A DNA stretch of 64,000 bases from NCBI GenBank assembly GCA_036496585.1, contig DASXLB010000073.1:32155-96154 (forward strand), given 5' to 3'. The notes beneath the pieces are model-generated. The model did not search any database. It had not been told where the DNA came from and worked only from the letters and a program-made list of their open reading frames with translations. How positions within the stretch are numbered: the stretch's first letter is position 1; each line of letters begins with the position of its first letter. Below are positions 43,815 through 53,437 of the stretch, one piece after another. This stretch comes from Vicinamibacterales bacterium (GTDB taxonomy: Bacteria > Acidobacteriota > Vicinamibacteria > Vicinamibacterales > 2-12-FULL-66-21). Made by a program: the position numbers and the translations under genes.

Positions 43815-44840
43815 ATGCCATCGTCATCGGCAATGAGGAAGGGCCCGATCCGCGTCGTCCACTACGGGCTGGGACCGATCGGCGCCGCGATCGTCCGGCA
43901 GGTCGCCGCGCGCCGTGGTTTTCGCATCGTCGGCGCGGTCGACATCGACCCGGCGAAGGCGGGACGCGATCTCGGCGAGGTCGCCGGCGCCGGCCGCCGA
44001 CTCCGCGTCAAGGTCTCGGCCGACGCGCGCGCGACGATCAAGTCGGCCCGCCCCGACGTGGTCGTCCTGTGCACGCTGTCGTCACTCGCCAGGGTGACGC
44101 CCCAGATCGAGGAGATCCTCAAGCTCAAGGTGCCGATCGTCTCGACGACCGAGGAGCTCGCCTACCCGACCCGCGCCAACCTGGAATACGCGCGCGCCAT
44201 CCACGCGGCCGCGAAGAAGGCGAAGGTCGCGGTGCTCGGCACCGGCGTCAACCCGGGCTTCACGATGGACGCGCTGCCGATCGCGCTGACCGGCGTCTGC
44301 GAGCGGGTCGACAGCATCCGCGTCGATCGCATCCAGGACGCGCGCGTCCGGCGCCTGCCGTTCCAGCAGAAGATCGGCGCCGGCCTGACGCGCGAGCAGT
44401 TCCAGAAGAAGGTCGAAGACGCGAGCGTGCGGCACGTCGGGCTCGCCGAATCGATCTCGATGATCGCCGACGCGATGGGCTGGAAGCTGGATCGGATCAC
44501 CGACGAGATCACGCCGAAGATGGCGACCGCGACGGTGGCGAGCGAGTTCCTCGCCGTCGATCCCGGATACGTGTGCGGCATCGTGCAGGACGGCATCGGC
44601 TACCGCGCCGGCCGGCCGGTGATCACGCTGCACATGGAGGCCTACCTCGGCGCGCCGGAGTCGTACGACCAGGTGGAGATTGCCGGGTCGCCGGCGATCC
44701 GGAGCCGGGTCGCCGGCGGCGTGCACGGCGACGTCGCGACGGCGTCGATCACCGTCAACTCGATCCCGAAGATCCTGGACGTGGCGCCGGGGCTGCACAC
44801 GATGCGCGACATGCCGCTGCCGTCGTACTTCGGGGGCTGA
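43815..44840 (+). CDS. DapB-like/2,4-diaminopentanoate dehydrogenase-family oxidoreductase
   Basis: A 341-aa cytosolic NAD(P)-dependent protein with an N-terminal dihydrodipicolinate-reductase-type Rossmann domain (VVHYGLGPIGAAIVRQV, about 14-28; VGAVDIDPAKAGRDLG). The central region (GVNPGFTMDALPI, DRIQDARVRRLPFQQKIG, GLTREQFQ) is as in the 2,4-diaminopentanoate dehydrogenase / NAD(P)H-dependent amine dehydrogenase group. Real DapB signature motifs (SGTTG, HHxxK) are missing, so lysine biosynthesis is unlikely. ATG 43815 has a GGGGGAG box; a TTG five codons earlier is less likely. It is followed 2 bp later by the DinB gene. Confidence 0.8.
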   Translation: MPSSSAMRKGPIRVVHYGLGPIGAAIVRQVAARRGFRIVGAVDIDPAKAGRDLGEVAGAGRRLRVKVSADARATIKSARPDVVVLCTLSSLARVTPQIEEILKLKVPIVSTTEELAYPTRANLEYARAIHAAAKKAKVAVLGTGVNPGFTMDALPIALTGVCERVDSIRVDRIQDARVRRLPFQQKIGAGLTREQFQKKVEDASVRHVGLAESISMIADAMGWKLDRITDEITPKMATATVASEFLAVDPGYVCGIVQDGIGYRAGRPVITLHMEAYLGAPESYDQVEIAGSPAIRSRVAGGVHGDVATASITVNSIPKILDVAPGLHTMRDMPLPSYFGG

Positions 44841-44842
44841 CG

Positions 44843-45391
44843 ATGGAATCGCACGACGCAAGGATCGATCGGGTCCGCGCCGCCTACCAGGCCGCGCGCG
44901 CGCGGCTGGCCGACCGGCTGATCGCCGCCGACGAGGACGCCGTGCACCGCATGCCGCCGGGCGGCGGCTGGTCGGCGGCGCAGATCGGCTGGCACGTGGC
45001 GGCGGTGGACACGTCGTTCGCGGCGGTGCTCAGCGGCGAGGTGCCGGCGGCGAAGCCGCTGCCGGCGGGCGCGACGGTTCGGCCCTGGGACGAGATCGCC
45101 GCGGCGATTCCGGACCGGATCGAGGCGGGCAAACGCGTGCAGCCGCCGCCGGACGTGCGCCGCGATGCCGTCCTGCAGGCGCTCGACGAATCGGCGCGCA
45201 CGCTCGACGCCGCGCTCGCCGGCTTGAGCGCGGAACGCGCCGCGGGTTACGCGATCACCCACCCGGTGATCGGAACGGTTCCGCTCGGCGACATCGGCGA
45301 CTGGGCCGTGTCACACGTGGCGCGCCACAACGCGCAAGCGAAGCGGACGCTGGCTGCGAGCGCGGCCGGCGAGGGCGTGCGCGGGACGTAG
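44843..45391 (+). CDS. DinB-like four-helix metal-binding protein
   Basis: A 182-aa protein of the DinB/YfiT family. It has a four-helix bundle with candidate metal-binding histidines in IGWHVAAVD (about 50) and HVARHNAQ (about 155-159), preceded by GGGWSAAQI, which is the usual DinB motif. The family includes thiol transferases and uncharacterised enzymes, so no reaction can be assigned. It follows the DapB-like gene by 2 bp and is probably its operon partner. It ends 45 bp before the giant convergent gene. Confidence 0.82.
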   Translation: MESHDARIDRVRAAYQAARARLADRLIAADEDAVHRMPPGGGWSAAQIGWHVAAVDTSFAAVLSGEVPAAKPLPAGATVRPWDEIAAAIPDRIEAGKRVQPPPDVRRDAVLQALDESARTLDAALAGLSAERAAGYAITHPVIGTVPLGDIGDWAVSHVARHNAQAKRTLAASAAGEGVRGT

Positions 45392-45422
45392 CGCCGCTGC
45401 CGGCTGCGGGTCGGCGACTTTC

Positions 45423-45440
45423 GTGACCGATTCTGGTCAC
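45423..45440. terminator. Hairpin at the end of the giant gene
   Basis: GTGACC/GGTCAC with a GATTCT loop overlaps the stop of the 2617-aa gene and lies 32 bp past the DinB stop. It is a possible shared terminator of the convergent genes. The stem is 6 bp and there is no U-run. Confidence 0.4.
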
Positions 45441-48400
45441 CTCACCACCGTGGCGGTGAGCGCCGCGTTGTTGCCCAGCTTCGGGTCACGTGTGTCAGAG
45501 ACAATCACGGCGGCGCCGAGCAGCGTCCCGGCGACCGTCGCCTTGACCCGCAGAGTAATGGTCGCCGACTGTCCCGGTGCGAGCGAGGCAAACGTCCACG
45601 TCCACAGCCCCTCGCTCGCCAGCAGCGGCGCCGGCGCCGACGAGACGTACCAGGCGCCCGGACCCGCCAGCATCACCAGCGCCACTTTCTTCGCGATCCC
45701 AGGGCCGTTGTTGGTGACGACGATCGAATAGGCGACGGTCGAGCCGATCGCGGCTTTGGCCGGCGCCGTGAGCGACACCGCCACGTCGGCCGCGGCGTTC
45801 GAGGCCGCGGCGACGGTCACGGTGAACGGTCCCGCGACTGCATTCGGCGAGACACCGTTCGAGGCGATCACCGAGTAGGCGAACGACGCTGTTCCACTTG
45901 GCGGCGTGCCGGCGACCGCGCCGGTCGCGGCGCCGACCGACAGCCACGCAGGTGCCCCGGCGGCGAGCGCGTAGGTCGGCGCCGGCGCTCCGGTGGCGAC
46001 AAACGAGTACGAATAGGGCGCGCCAACCGTGGCCGTCAGCGGCGGCGCGGCCGCGGTGAACTGCGGCGGCGCCATGACGCTGACGACAAACGGTCCGACG
46101 GCCGCATTCGGCAGGACGCCGTTCGAGGCGATCACCGAGTAGGTGAACGACGCTGTTCCGCGGGGCGGCGTGCCGGCGACCGCTCCGGTCGCGGCGCCGA
46201 TCGACAGCCAGGCAGGCGCCCCGGCGGCGAGCGCGTAAGTCGGCGCCGGCGCTCCGGTAGCGGCAAACGAGTACGAATAGGGCGCGCCAACCGTCGCCGT
46301 CAGCGGCGCCGCGGCGGCGGTGAACTGCGGCGGTTGCCCGGCTCCACTGACGGTCGCCGTGGTCTGGGTGCTTCCGGCCGGGCTGCCCTGCTGCACCGCG
46401 ATACCGATCGTGAACGATCCGGAACTCATCCAGGCATGCGCGCCCGATATCGCGAACGTGCCGGCGCCCGTCGACGAGATGCTGCCACCGGCATACTGCC
46501 CGTCGCCCCAGTTGATCGTCGCGGTGTAGTAGCCGGCGAGATCACCCGGGTTGAATGGCGTGAACGTCGCGACGATGCCCGAGAAGGGCGTCCCCGCGGC
46601 AGCTGTCACCGGCACCGCCGTCACCGTCAAGGTCCGCGGCGGCAGGGAGGCGGCGAGCACGTAGTCCCCCAGTCGCGACAGCCTCACCGTCAGCGTGCCG
46701 GCGCTCGCGTCGAGCGCGCAGCCGTGACACGGCATCTGATCGATCCACGCGGTCCCGTTCCACCAGTACACGCTCAAGGTCGTGGGATCGCTGATGCGCG
46801 CCGACTGGAGATCGGACGCGCGGTAGACGATGGTGGCTACCGCAGGGTCGATGAGTGTCGTGACCGGCGAGCCCGTGGCTGCGTCGACGGCGTTGAAGGA
46901 GAAACTCAGTCCGGCGAAGAGCAGCGATCCGATCGGACCGGCGGGGGCGTCGCTCTCCGTGTAGGTAAAGGTCGACACCGCCGGCGCGATGTCGGCGTTC
47001 AGCACGATGCGCCCTCGAGCGTGCGGCAGCACCACGGTCGTCGGCGCCGGCAGCTGTGGGGATGCTTCTGTCGCGGCCGGATTCGCTGAAGAATTCGGCG
47101 ACGACGATGCCGCGGACGGGGACACGGAGGTGACGTCGCCGTCGTCCGGCACGTACGGACCGCCGCCTCCGCCACCGCCCGAGGGCGGCGTCACCGGCGC
47201 CATCGTGACCGTGAACAGCGGCGAGTCGGCGTTGCCGTCGCCGTTGAACGCCGTCACCGAGTAGGTGCAGCTCGCGAAGGCGGTCTGCGGCGTGCCCGAC
47301 ACGCCACCGCTGTCTTTGTCGATCGTCAGGAAGCCGCAGGTGTTGGTCAGGAAGTCGAACTGCGGATCCGGCGAACCGTTCGCCTTGAACGTGTATGAAT
47401 AGAGCTGTCCGAGCGTGGCGATGAACGGCGGCGGCGACGTGTCGAAGTCGTCCTTGAACGTCGGAGCGACCGCAACAGCCGGCGCGTCCGACCCGCCGGC
47501 GTCGCCGCTTGCCGTCGGCGGGTCGCAGGATCCTGCGTTCGCGTTCGGCGCGAGCGTGACGGCGTTGGGGTAGTCCTGCACGTCGGCGGTGTAGTTCGCC
47601 GAACCGGCGTGGATCTGGATGCTCTTGATCGGGAGGTCGCCCTTTTCCCCGATGGCGCCGTGGCCGGCATCTGCCGGGCGCGTCGAATACAGCGAGATGG
47701 TGACCGGGTTGCTGTCCTGCGCGTTGCTGTCCTGATGGACGATGGCGATGACCTCGCCGCAGGGTGCGAACTGCACGAGGGTGGCCACGGCATGGTCGTA
47801 GTGGAACTCGTGGATGGGGCCGGCGCTTCCGGCCGGGAGCGACACCAGCCGCAGGATGGGATCGTTCCCAGGTTCCTCGACGTAGTAGGCGAAGCTCTGT
47901 TCGTCGGGCGCGAAGCCCCAGAACGCGGAGCGGGCCTGATCGTCGGGATTGGCCGGCGCCGATGCGGGGTTCCACACGTGCTGGAACACCTGCTGTCCGC
48001 CGCGACCGACGAGGTTCAGAGCGATCGACTGACCGGTCGACGTCGACTGATGTTGAGCGGTCAGCAGATAGGCGCCGCCAGGACTGAACGCCGCCGACCC
48101 TTCCGGACCCGAGGCGCTGCCTTCGGGGGCGATCGGCAGCGTGATCGGGGCGTGGACCGGAACGCCGGGCGACGCCGACGTGAGATCGTACAGCGCGATC
48201 GTATCGATCCAGTCGGTCGTGACGTTGCCGGTGATCTGGTAGGTCGCGTAGTGCAGCACGAAACGGTCGTCGTCAGGGCTGAATCCCCACGCGTGCTCGA
48301 CGCTTGCCGGCCACGCCGTCAACGAGGGGTTCGGCGCGCCGATCGTGACGAGCGGCGTCGTCGATCCCTTCCTGGTGATCACGAAGGCGAGCGGCTTGTT

Positions 48401-51400
48401 GTCGGCGGTCAACTGCACGTCGAGCGTGTAGGCGCCGTGGGGCGAAGTGCCGGTGGTGCCGAAGCTCTGAATGACCTGCGGATAGACGATCGCCGGGTCG
48501 ACGAAGAGCCCCGTCGAGTCGCAGCCGCACGAACCCGTACCGCCGGACGTCGTCTGTCCCTTGCCGGTGAGCGTCACGACCTGAACCGGCGGGTTGGCGG
48601 CGTCGGTGAACGACAGCGTCGCCGTGCGGGTGCCGGCCGCGGTTGGATCGAACCGCACGTCGACCGTACACGTGCCGCCGTTCGCCGCGACCGTGGCGTT
48701 CAGGCAGCCGTTGGCGATCATCGTGAAGTCGTGGCCGTTGGCGTCAAGCGAGACCGACTGGATCGCGAGTGCACGATCGAAGGGATTCGTCAGCGTGAAG
48801 GTGACGGTCGTGCCGTGATGGCCGACGATCGCCGCCGGGAAGGCCGGGTTGGGTGGATCGATCGTCGGACCGGCGGGAAGGTCGTAGTCGGCGAGCGACA
48901 CGATCTGCGGCGAGAAGCCATCGTTGTCGTTGATGACCAGCGAGGCGTGGTGGATCCCGGTCCGAGTCGGCCGCGACGTGAGCCGGACGAGGCACGTTTG
49001 CCCTGGCGCCAGCACCGCTCCCGGACAGCCGTTGAATTGGACGATGAACTGATCGGCATCCGGGCCGGTCAGCGCGACGCCGCCGATCGACAGCGCCTGC
49101 GTTCCCGTGCTGCGGACGACGACGGTCTGCGACGCTGACGGCTCGCCGTTCGCCGTGGGTTCGAACGAGATCGATTGCGGCGCGACGTACGCCCTCGACG
49201 GACCGCCGCCCAGATCGAAGCGGCCGACCTCGCTCGGAATCGCGTCGAACCAGAGACCTTCGTCCGGACCCGCGGCGAGGAAGACGTTCGCCGTGCCGAT
49301 CGAGGCCACCGGATAGACGCTCCAGCCGCCGGCCGGCGCATAGGCGACCAGGGCCTGCACGAACGCCGTGCCGTTGAACAGCGAGCCGGTCATCCACAAG
49401 CGGTGATCCGGCGCCGAGACGATCGAGAAGCAGCCGAGCACGACCACGTTCGGCGGCATGGCGATCGGCGTGCCGGCGGCGTCTGCGGTCAACCGTTCGA
49501 GGCTGCACGCCTGCGTGCCGAGATTGGCGACGAGCGCCCACATGTGGCCGTCGGGTCCGATCGTCGCCGCCAGCGGCGCCGCGTCGGACGGCGTGAAATC
49601 GACGAGCTGGTTGTCCATGGTGACGCGCACGAACCCGTTCGGCGCGTTGGTTCCGACGTCGGCGCTCTGGTTGGTCGTGCCGATCCACTCGAGGCCTTCG
49701 GGGCCGGGCGCGACGAAGCTGGGAGCCAGGCACGCCTTGCGATTGGCGTTGAAGAAGATCCACTGCGACGTCGGCACCAGCGACACCGTCGCGGCGTTGG
49801 GCGCGAAATGCTGGAACAGGATGTTGTCGGCGCAGGTGAATCGATTGGTGAGCCAGAAGCTGCCGTCAGGTCCGGGGCCGGAGGGGCCGGGAATCTGGAC
49901 GGGCTGCTGGATCTCGTCGCCCAGCGGATTGAAGATGTCGTACCACTCGGCGAACCCGCCGCCGCGCGACTCGATGTAGGCATACGAGCCGTCGGGCAGG
50001 ATCGACAGCGCCGACGGATGCCACTGCGGCAGCGTGGCGGTGGCGTCCTCGCTGATGACGCCGGCGGTCGCGTTGGCGTGAGCGATCGCGCCGGGCGCGA
50101 AAACAGAGCCGTGCTCGTCGAACCAGACGTTGCCGTCGGGCGCCGCGGCCAGTTCCTGAGGCTGCGCCGCGTGCGACGTGCAGAAGAGCGTGGCCTGGAA
50201 CGGACCGGTGGCCCCGGCGACCGACCGGCCGCTCAGCGACACCGACTGCGGGCTGTCGGCCGCGTTGTCCGTGACGGTGACCGCCGCGGTCGTGGCGCTG
50301 CAGGCCTCGATCGGCGCGAACGCGATGCCGAACGAGCAGGTCTGCCCCGGCGCCAGCATCGCGCCGCTGCAGGTGTTGTTCGCCAGCACGAAGTCCGCGG
50401 GCTGGTTTCCCGACAGCGCCGTGCCGGTGATCGACAACGGCGCGCTGCCGGAGTTGGTGACCATGACGACGACCGGCGCGGTGCTGCTGCCGGCGGCCGT
50501 CTGCGGGAACGCCACGGCGGTGGGCGCGATCGTGACGGCGGGCGCCAGCGCGCTGCCGGTGCCGCTGACGCTCACGGCCCGCGGCGAGTCCTGCGCCGAC
50601 GAGGCGATCGACAGTGTCGCCGCCCGCATTCCCGTCGCCTGCGGCGTGAAGACGACGCCGACCGTGCAGGACCCATGCGGCCCGAGCGCGCTGCCGGTGC
50701 AGCCGTCGCTGGTGGTCGAGAAATCGCCGCCGTTCTGCCCCGTGAACGCCAGCGACTGAATCGACACCGACGCGGCCGCGTCGTTCGTCATCGTGACCAG
50801 CGCCGGCGCCGACGCCAGCGTCAGCGGCTGGGCGGCGAACACGATCGACGCGGGATTCACATCGAGGGAGACGCCCTGGCCGGTCAGCGCGATCGTCTGC
50901 GGCGATCCTGAGGCGGTGTCGTTGAGCTGCAGCGTGGCGCGCCGCGTGCCGGGAGCCGTCGGCATGAACGCGACAGCGATCTGACAGAGTCCTCCCGGCG
51001 CCAGGACGGCGCTCAGACATCCGTCGGCGACGATCGCGAAGTCGCCCGGGTTGTCGCCGCCGAGTGTGGCGGCCAGGAACGTCGCGGCCAGACTGCCGGA
51101 GTCGGTGGCCGTGACCGCCTTCGTCGCCGATTCGGTCAGCAGACCCCGCGTGCCGAAGTCGACGCTGGCCGGATCGACCGTCACCGCCGCCGATGGCTGC
51201 TGCACGCGCCGGATGACGTTGTTGCCGGTGTCGGCGATCCAGACGTCGCCGCCGCCGTCGACGGCGAGGGCGCGTGGTTGGTTCATCGTCGCCAGCGCCG
51301 CCGCACCACCATCGCCCGAGTAACCGGTCGCGCCGCTGCCGCCGACCGCGAGCGTCTGCTGCAGGTCGAGCCCCGCCGAGCAGATCGCGCCGCCGCCGGG

Positions 51401-53290
51401 CGCCGCGTAGCGGTAGATCCGTTGGCTGGCGTCCGACTCGATCAGGTAGAGACGCCCCGCGGCGTCCATGGCGGCGCCTCCCCAGCCGGTGATGCCCAGC
51501 CCGCCGAACTGCGCTTGCGATGCCCCATAGCAGGCAATCCCGTTCGAGCCGTCGGCCACGATGAGGTCCGCCAGCGCGTCGGCGGTGAACGCGTCGGCTT
51601 CGACGTCGGACAAGTCGCCGTTCGCCATCGTCCCATCCGGCTTGACTTCGCGAATCTCCGCCAGTGCCGGCGCACCGATGGCAAGCGTGCCGGCGAACAT
51701 CGCCAGCGTGGTCGGCGCGTTCAGACGGGCCGCGGTCGCCGGCCCACCGGCGCCATCGATCGTGCCGTAGCGGACCCCGGTTCCCGCGTATGTCGAGATC
51801 GTCTCGCCGGCGGCACCGGTGACGAGCCCGCCGGTTCCCGGTGACACGCGGCGGACGACGTTCGCGCAGGTGTCGGCGATGAACAGATCGCCGGCGGCGC
51901 CGAAGGCGAGGCCGGCAGGGCAGTTCAGCTGGGCGTGCCGACCGTCGCCGGCGTCGCCGCCGTAGCCCGGCACGCCGCTGCCGACGACTGTCGTCACGGC
52001 GCGGGTCACGGCGTCGACGCGGCGAACTCGCGAGTTGCCGGAATCCGAGAAAAAGGCGTTGCCGCTGCGGTCGAAGACGATCCCCATCGGCTGGTTCACC
52101 GCGTCGCCGCCAGGCGAGCCGTCGCCGACATAGCCCGGATCGTCCTTGCCGGTAATCACCTCCGCGATCGTCGTCATCTCGCTGCTGTCGGCGTTGGGGT
52201 CGAACATCGCGATATCACGGTTCTGCGAATCGACGATCGCGATCGCGCCGCTCACCAGCACGCCGGTCGGATAGGCGAGCGAGAACGGCCCGAATCGGGC
52301 GATCCCGTCCCCGAGGTAGGTGTCCATGTGTCCGTTGGCATAGACGGCGCGGATGCGGTGGTTGGCGGTGTCCGCGATCCACAGCGTGCCAGCCGTGTCG
52401 GCGGATACGCCCGAGGGCATGAACAGCTGCGCCGCCGTCGCCGGACCGCCGTCGCCGCTCCAGCCGGGCACGCCGGTGCCGGCGACCGTCGTGATGAAGC
52501 CGTTGCTCGCGGCGACGCGCCGGACCGCATTGTTGCCGGTGTCGGCGATGAACAGGTTGGCGGAGGCGTCGAAGGCGAGGCCGCGCGGATGATTCAACTT
52601 CGCGTCGAGCGCCGGACCGTTGTCGCCGGCGTAGCCGAAGGGGTTGTACCAGTTGTACTCGACGTAGATGGAGGTGTTCGCCGGGTTGCCGCCGACGGCG
52701 CGGTGGAGGAGGCCGTTGCCCGCGGTGATCGGCACGCCGTTGCCGGTGATGCGGTAGACGATGTCCAGCGTTTCGTCGGCGACGTAGAGATCCCCGGACA
52801 CGGGGTTGAACGCGAGCGCACCGGGCGCGGAGAGCGGCGTGTAGATCGCGTTGCTGCCGTCGAAGAAATTCGAATCGGTCGCCGTTTCGCCGGTGCCCGC
52901 GATCGTGGTGATCACGGTGGTCGCGGCGTCGATGCGGCGGATGCGGTGCAGCGCGGGCTCTGAGAAGAAGATGTTGCCGGCGCCGTCGACGGCCAGGCCG
53001 TTTCGCCCCGGAAAGACCGCGGCCTGAGCGGCGGGCACGCCGTCCTGCAGCGACCCGCCGGGCGTCCCGGCGATGAGCACGCCGGCCGGCGCGTTCGAGA
53101 CGCGGGAGATGGTTCCGGGCCGATCCGCGGCGAAGTAGAGCGCCCCACTCACCGGATCGCGGGCGATCGCCGTCATCTCACGCTGTCCGACCGCCGTCGT
53201 CATGGTCGGCTGCGCCATCACCCCGCTCGCCATCAGGATGATGGCAAGAGCCCCCGCGTATGCACGTCCGAGCGCGCCTTGTCCCCGCAT
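45437..53290 (-). CDS. Giant exported NHL / choice-of-anchor-D / Ig-like / DUF11 protein
   Basis: A 2617-aa secreted or surface protein. After a signal peptide (MASGVMAQP, cleavage about residue 27) come at least six NHL repeats (about 30-700; patterns such as FIADTGNNAVRRV and IWIADTANHRIRAV). Then four or so ASPM-SPD-2-Hydin/choice-of-anchor-D domains (about 720-1075), a second propeller (about 1090-1420), two more anchor-D domains, a WD40/TolB-like region (about 1640-1930), an Ig-like domain, a PKD-like domain (INWGDGQ), two near-identical He_PIG repeats, and DUF11 at the C-terminus. No anchor motif is seen. GGAGG before ATG 53290 supports this start over one 24 codons upstream. It is divergent from the ECF sigma gene. 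A surface adhesion role is inferred, not shown. Confidence 0.85.
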   Translation of the reverse strand: MRGQGALGRAYAGALAIILMASGVMAQPTMTTAVGQREMTAIARDPVSGALYFAADRPGTISRVSNAPAGVLIAGTPGGSLQDGVPAAQAAVFPGRNGLAVDGAGNIFFSEPALHRIRRIDAATTVITTIAGTGETATDSNFFDGSNAIYTPLSAPGALAFNPVSGDLYVADETLDIVYRITGNGVPITAGNGLLHRAVGGNPANTSIYVEYNWYNPFGYAGDNGPALDAKLNHPRGLAFDASANLFIADTGNNAVRRVAASNGFITTVAGTGVPGWSGDGGPATAAQLFMPSGVSADTAGTLWIADTANHRIRAVYANGHMDTYLGDGIARFGPFSLAYPTGVLVSGAIAIVDSQNRDIAMFDPNADSSEMTTIAEVITGKDDPGYVGDGSPGGDAVNQPMGIVFDRSGNAFFSDSGNSRVRRVDAVTRAVTTVVGSGVPGYGGDAGDGRHAQLNCPAGLAFGAAGDLFIADTCANVVRRVSPGTGGLVTGAAGETISTYAGTGVRYGTIDGAGGPATAARLNAPTTLAMFAGTLAIGAPALAEIREVKPDGTMANGDLSDVEADAFTADALADLIVADGSNGIACYGASQAQFGGLGITGWGGAAMDAAGRLYLIESDASQRIYRYAAPGGGAICSAGLDLQQTLAVGGSGATGYSGDGGAAALATMNQPRALAVDGGGDVWIADTGNNVIRRVQQPSAAVTVDPASVDFGTRGLLTESATKAVTATDSGSLAATFLAATLGGDNPGDFAIVADGCLSAVLAPGGLCQIAVAFMPTAPGTRRATLQLNDTASGSPQTIALTGQGVSLDVNPASIVFAAQPLTLASAPALVTMTNDAAASVSIQSLAFTGQNGGDFSTTSDGCTGSALGPHGSCTVGVVFTPQATGMRAATLSIASSAQDSPRAVSVSGTGSALAPAVTIAPTAVAFPQTAAGSSTAPVVVMVTNSGSAPLSITGTALSGNQPADFVLANNTCSGAMLAPGQTCSFGIAFAPIEACSATTAAVTVTDNAADSPQSVSLSGRSVAGATGPFQATLFCTSHAAQPQELAAAPDGNVWFDEHGSVFAPGAIAHANATAGVISEDATATLPQWHPSALSILPDGSYAYIESRGGGFAEWYDIFNPLGDEIQQPVQIPGPSGPGPDGSFWLTNRFTCADNILFQHFAPNAATVSLVPTSQWIFFNANRKACLAPSFVAPGPEGLEWIGTTNQSADVGTNAPNGFVRVTMDNQLVDFTPSDAAPLAATIGPDGHMWALVANLGTQACSLERLTADAAGTPIAMPPNVVVLGCFSIVSAPDHRLWMTGSLFNGTAFVQALVAYAPAGGWSVYPVASIGTANVFLAAGPDEGLWFDAIPSEVGRFDLGGGPSRAYVAPQSISFEPTANGEPSASQTVVVRSTGTQALSIGGVALTGPDADQFIVQFNGCPGAVLAPGQTCLVRLTSRPTRTGIHHASLVINDNDGFSPQIVSLADYDLPAGPTIDPPNPAFPAAIVGHHGTTVTFTLTNPFDRALAIQSVSLDANGHDFTMIANGCLNATVAANGGTCTVDVRFDPTAAGTRTATLSFTDAANPPVQVVTLTGKGQTTSGGTGSCGCDSTGLFVDPAIVYPQVIQSFGTTGTSPHGAYTLDVQLTADNKPLAFVITRKGSTTPLVTIGAPNPSLTAWPASVEHAWGFSPDDDRFVLHYATYQITGNVTTDWIDTIALYDLTSASPGVPVHAPITLPIAPEGSASGPEGSAAFSPGGAYLLTAQHQSTSTGQSIALNLVGRGGQQVFQHVWNPASAPANPDDQARSAFWGFAPDEQSFAYYVEEPGNDPILRLVSLPAGSAGPIHEFHYDHAVATLVQFAPCGEVIAIVHQDSNAQDSNPVTISLYSTRPADAGHGAIGEKGDLPIKSIQIHAGSANYTADVQDYPNAVTLAPNANAGSCDPPTASGDAGGSDAPAVAVAPTFKDDFDTSPPPFIATLGQLYSYTFKANGSPDPQFDFLTNTCGFLTIDKDSGGVSGTPQTAFASCTYSVTAFNGDGNADSPLFTVTMAPVTPPSGGGGGGGPYVPDDGDVTSVSPSAASSSPNSSANPAATEASPQLPAPTTVVLPHARGRIVLNADIAPAVSTFTYTESDAPAGPIGSLLFAGLSFSFNAVDAATGSPVTTLIDPAVATIVYRASDLQSARISDPTTLSVYWWNGTAWIDQMPCHGCALDASAGTLTVRLSRLGDYVLAASLPPRTLTVTAVPVTAAAGTPFSGIVATFTPFNPGDLAGYYTATINWGDGQYAGGSISSTGAGTFAISGAHAWMSSGSFTIGIAVQQGSPAGSTQTTATVSGAGQPPQFTAAAAPLTATVGAPYSYSFAATGAPAPTYALAAGAPAWLSIGAATGAVAGTPPRGTASFTYSVIASNGVLPNAAVGPFVVSVMAPPQFTAAAPPLTATVGAPYSYSFVATGAPAPTYALAAGAPAWLSVGAATGAVAGTPPSGTASFAYSVIASNGVSPNAVAGPFTVTVAAASNAAADVAVSLTAPAKAAIGSTVAYSIVVTNNGPGIAKKVALVMLAGPGAWYVSSAPAPLLASEGLWTWTFASLAPGQSATITLRVKATVAGTLLGAAVIVSDTRDPKLGNNAALTATVVR
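45825..46332 (-). repeat. Two 264-bp near-identical Ig-like repeats inside the giant gene
   Basis: Copies at about 45825-46068 and 46089-46332 share an 88-codon unit (starting PPQFTAAAxPLTATVGAPYSY) that differs at few positions in protein and DNA. Such high identity, in a protein otherwise built from diverged domains, points to recent duplication. Confidence 0.85.
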
Positions 53291-53437
53291 CGTGTCCTCC
53301 ACGGATGTGATCCCCCGCCTGTTCATGCGAAAAGGGACGGCGGATTCCCTCACGAGCCGCACGACGAAAATTGACAGGCGCGGATGGACGGCCTATGGTG
53401 CGAGGACCCTCTGGAGTGCTGGCCGATACGACCCTGT

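Noticed and set aside
43800-44840. DapB-like gene starting at TTG 43800
   Set aside because: The GGGGGAG box lies inside that extension and is correctly spaced for ATG 43815.
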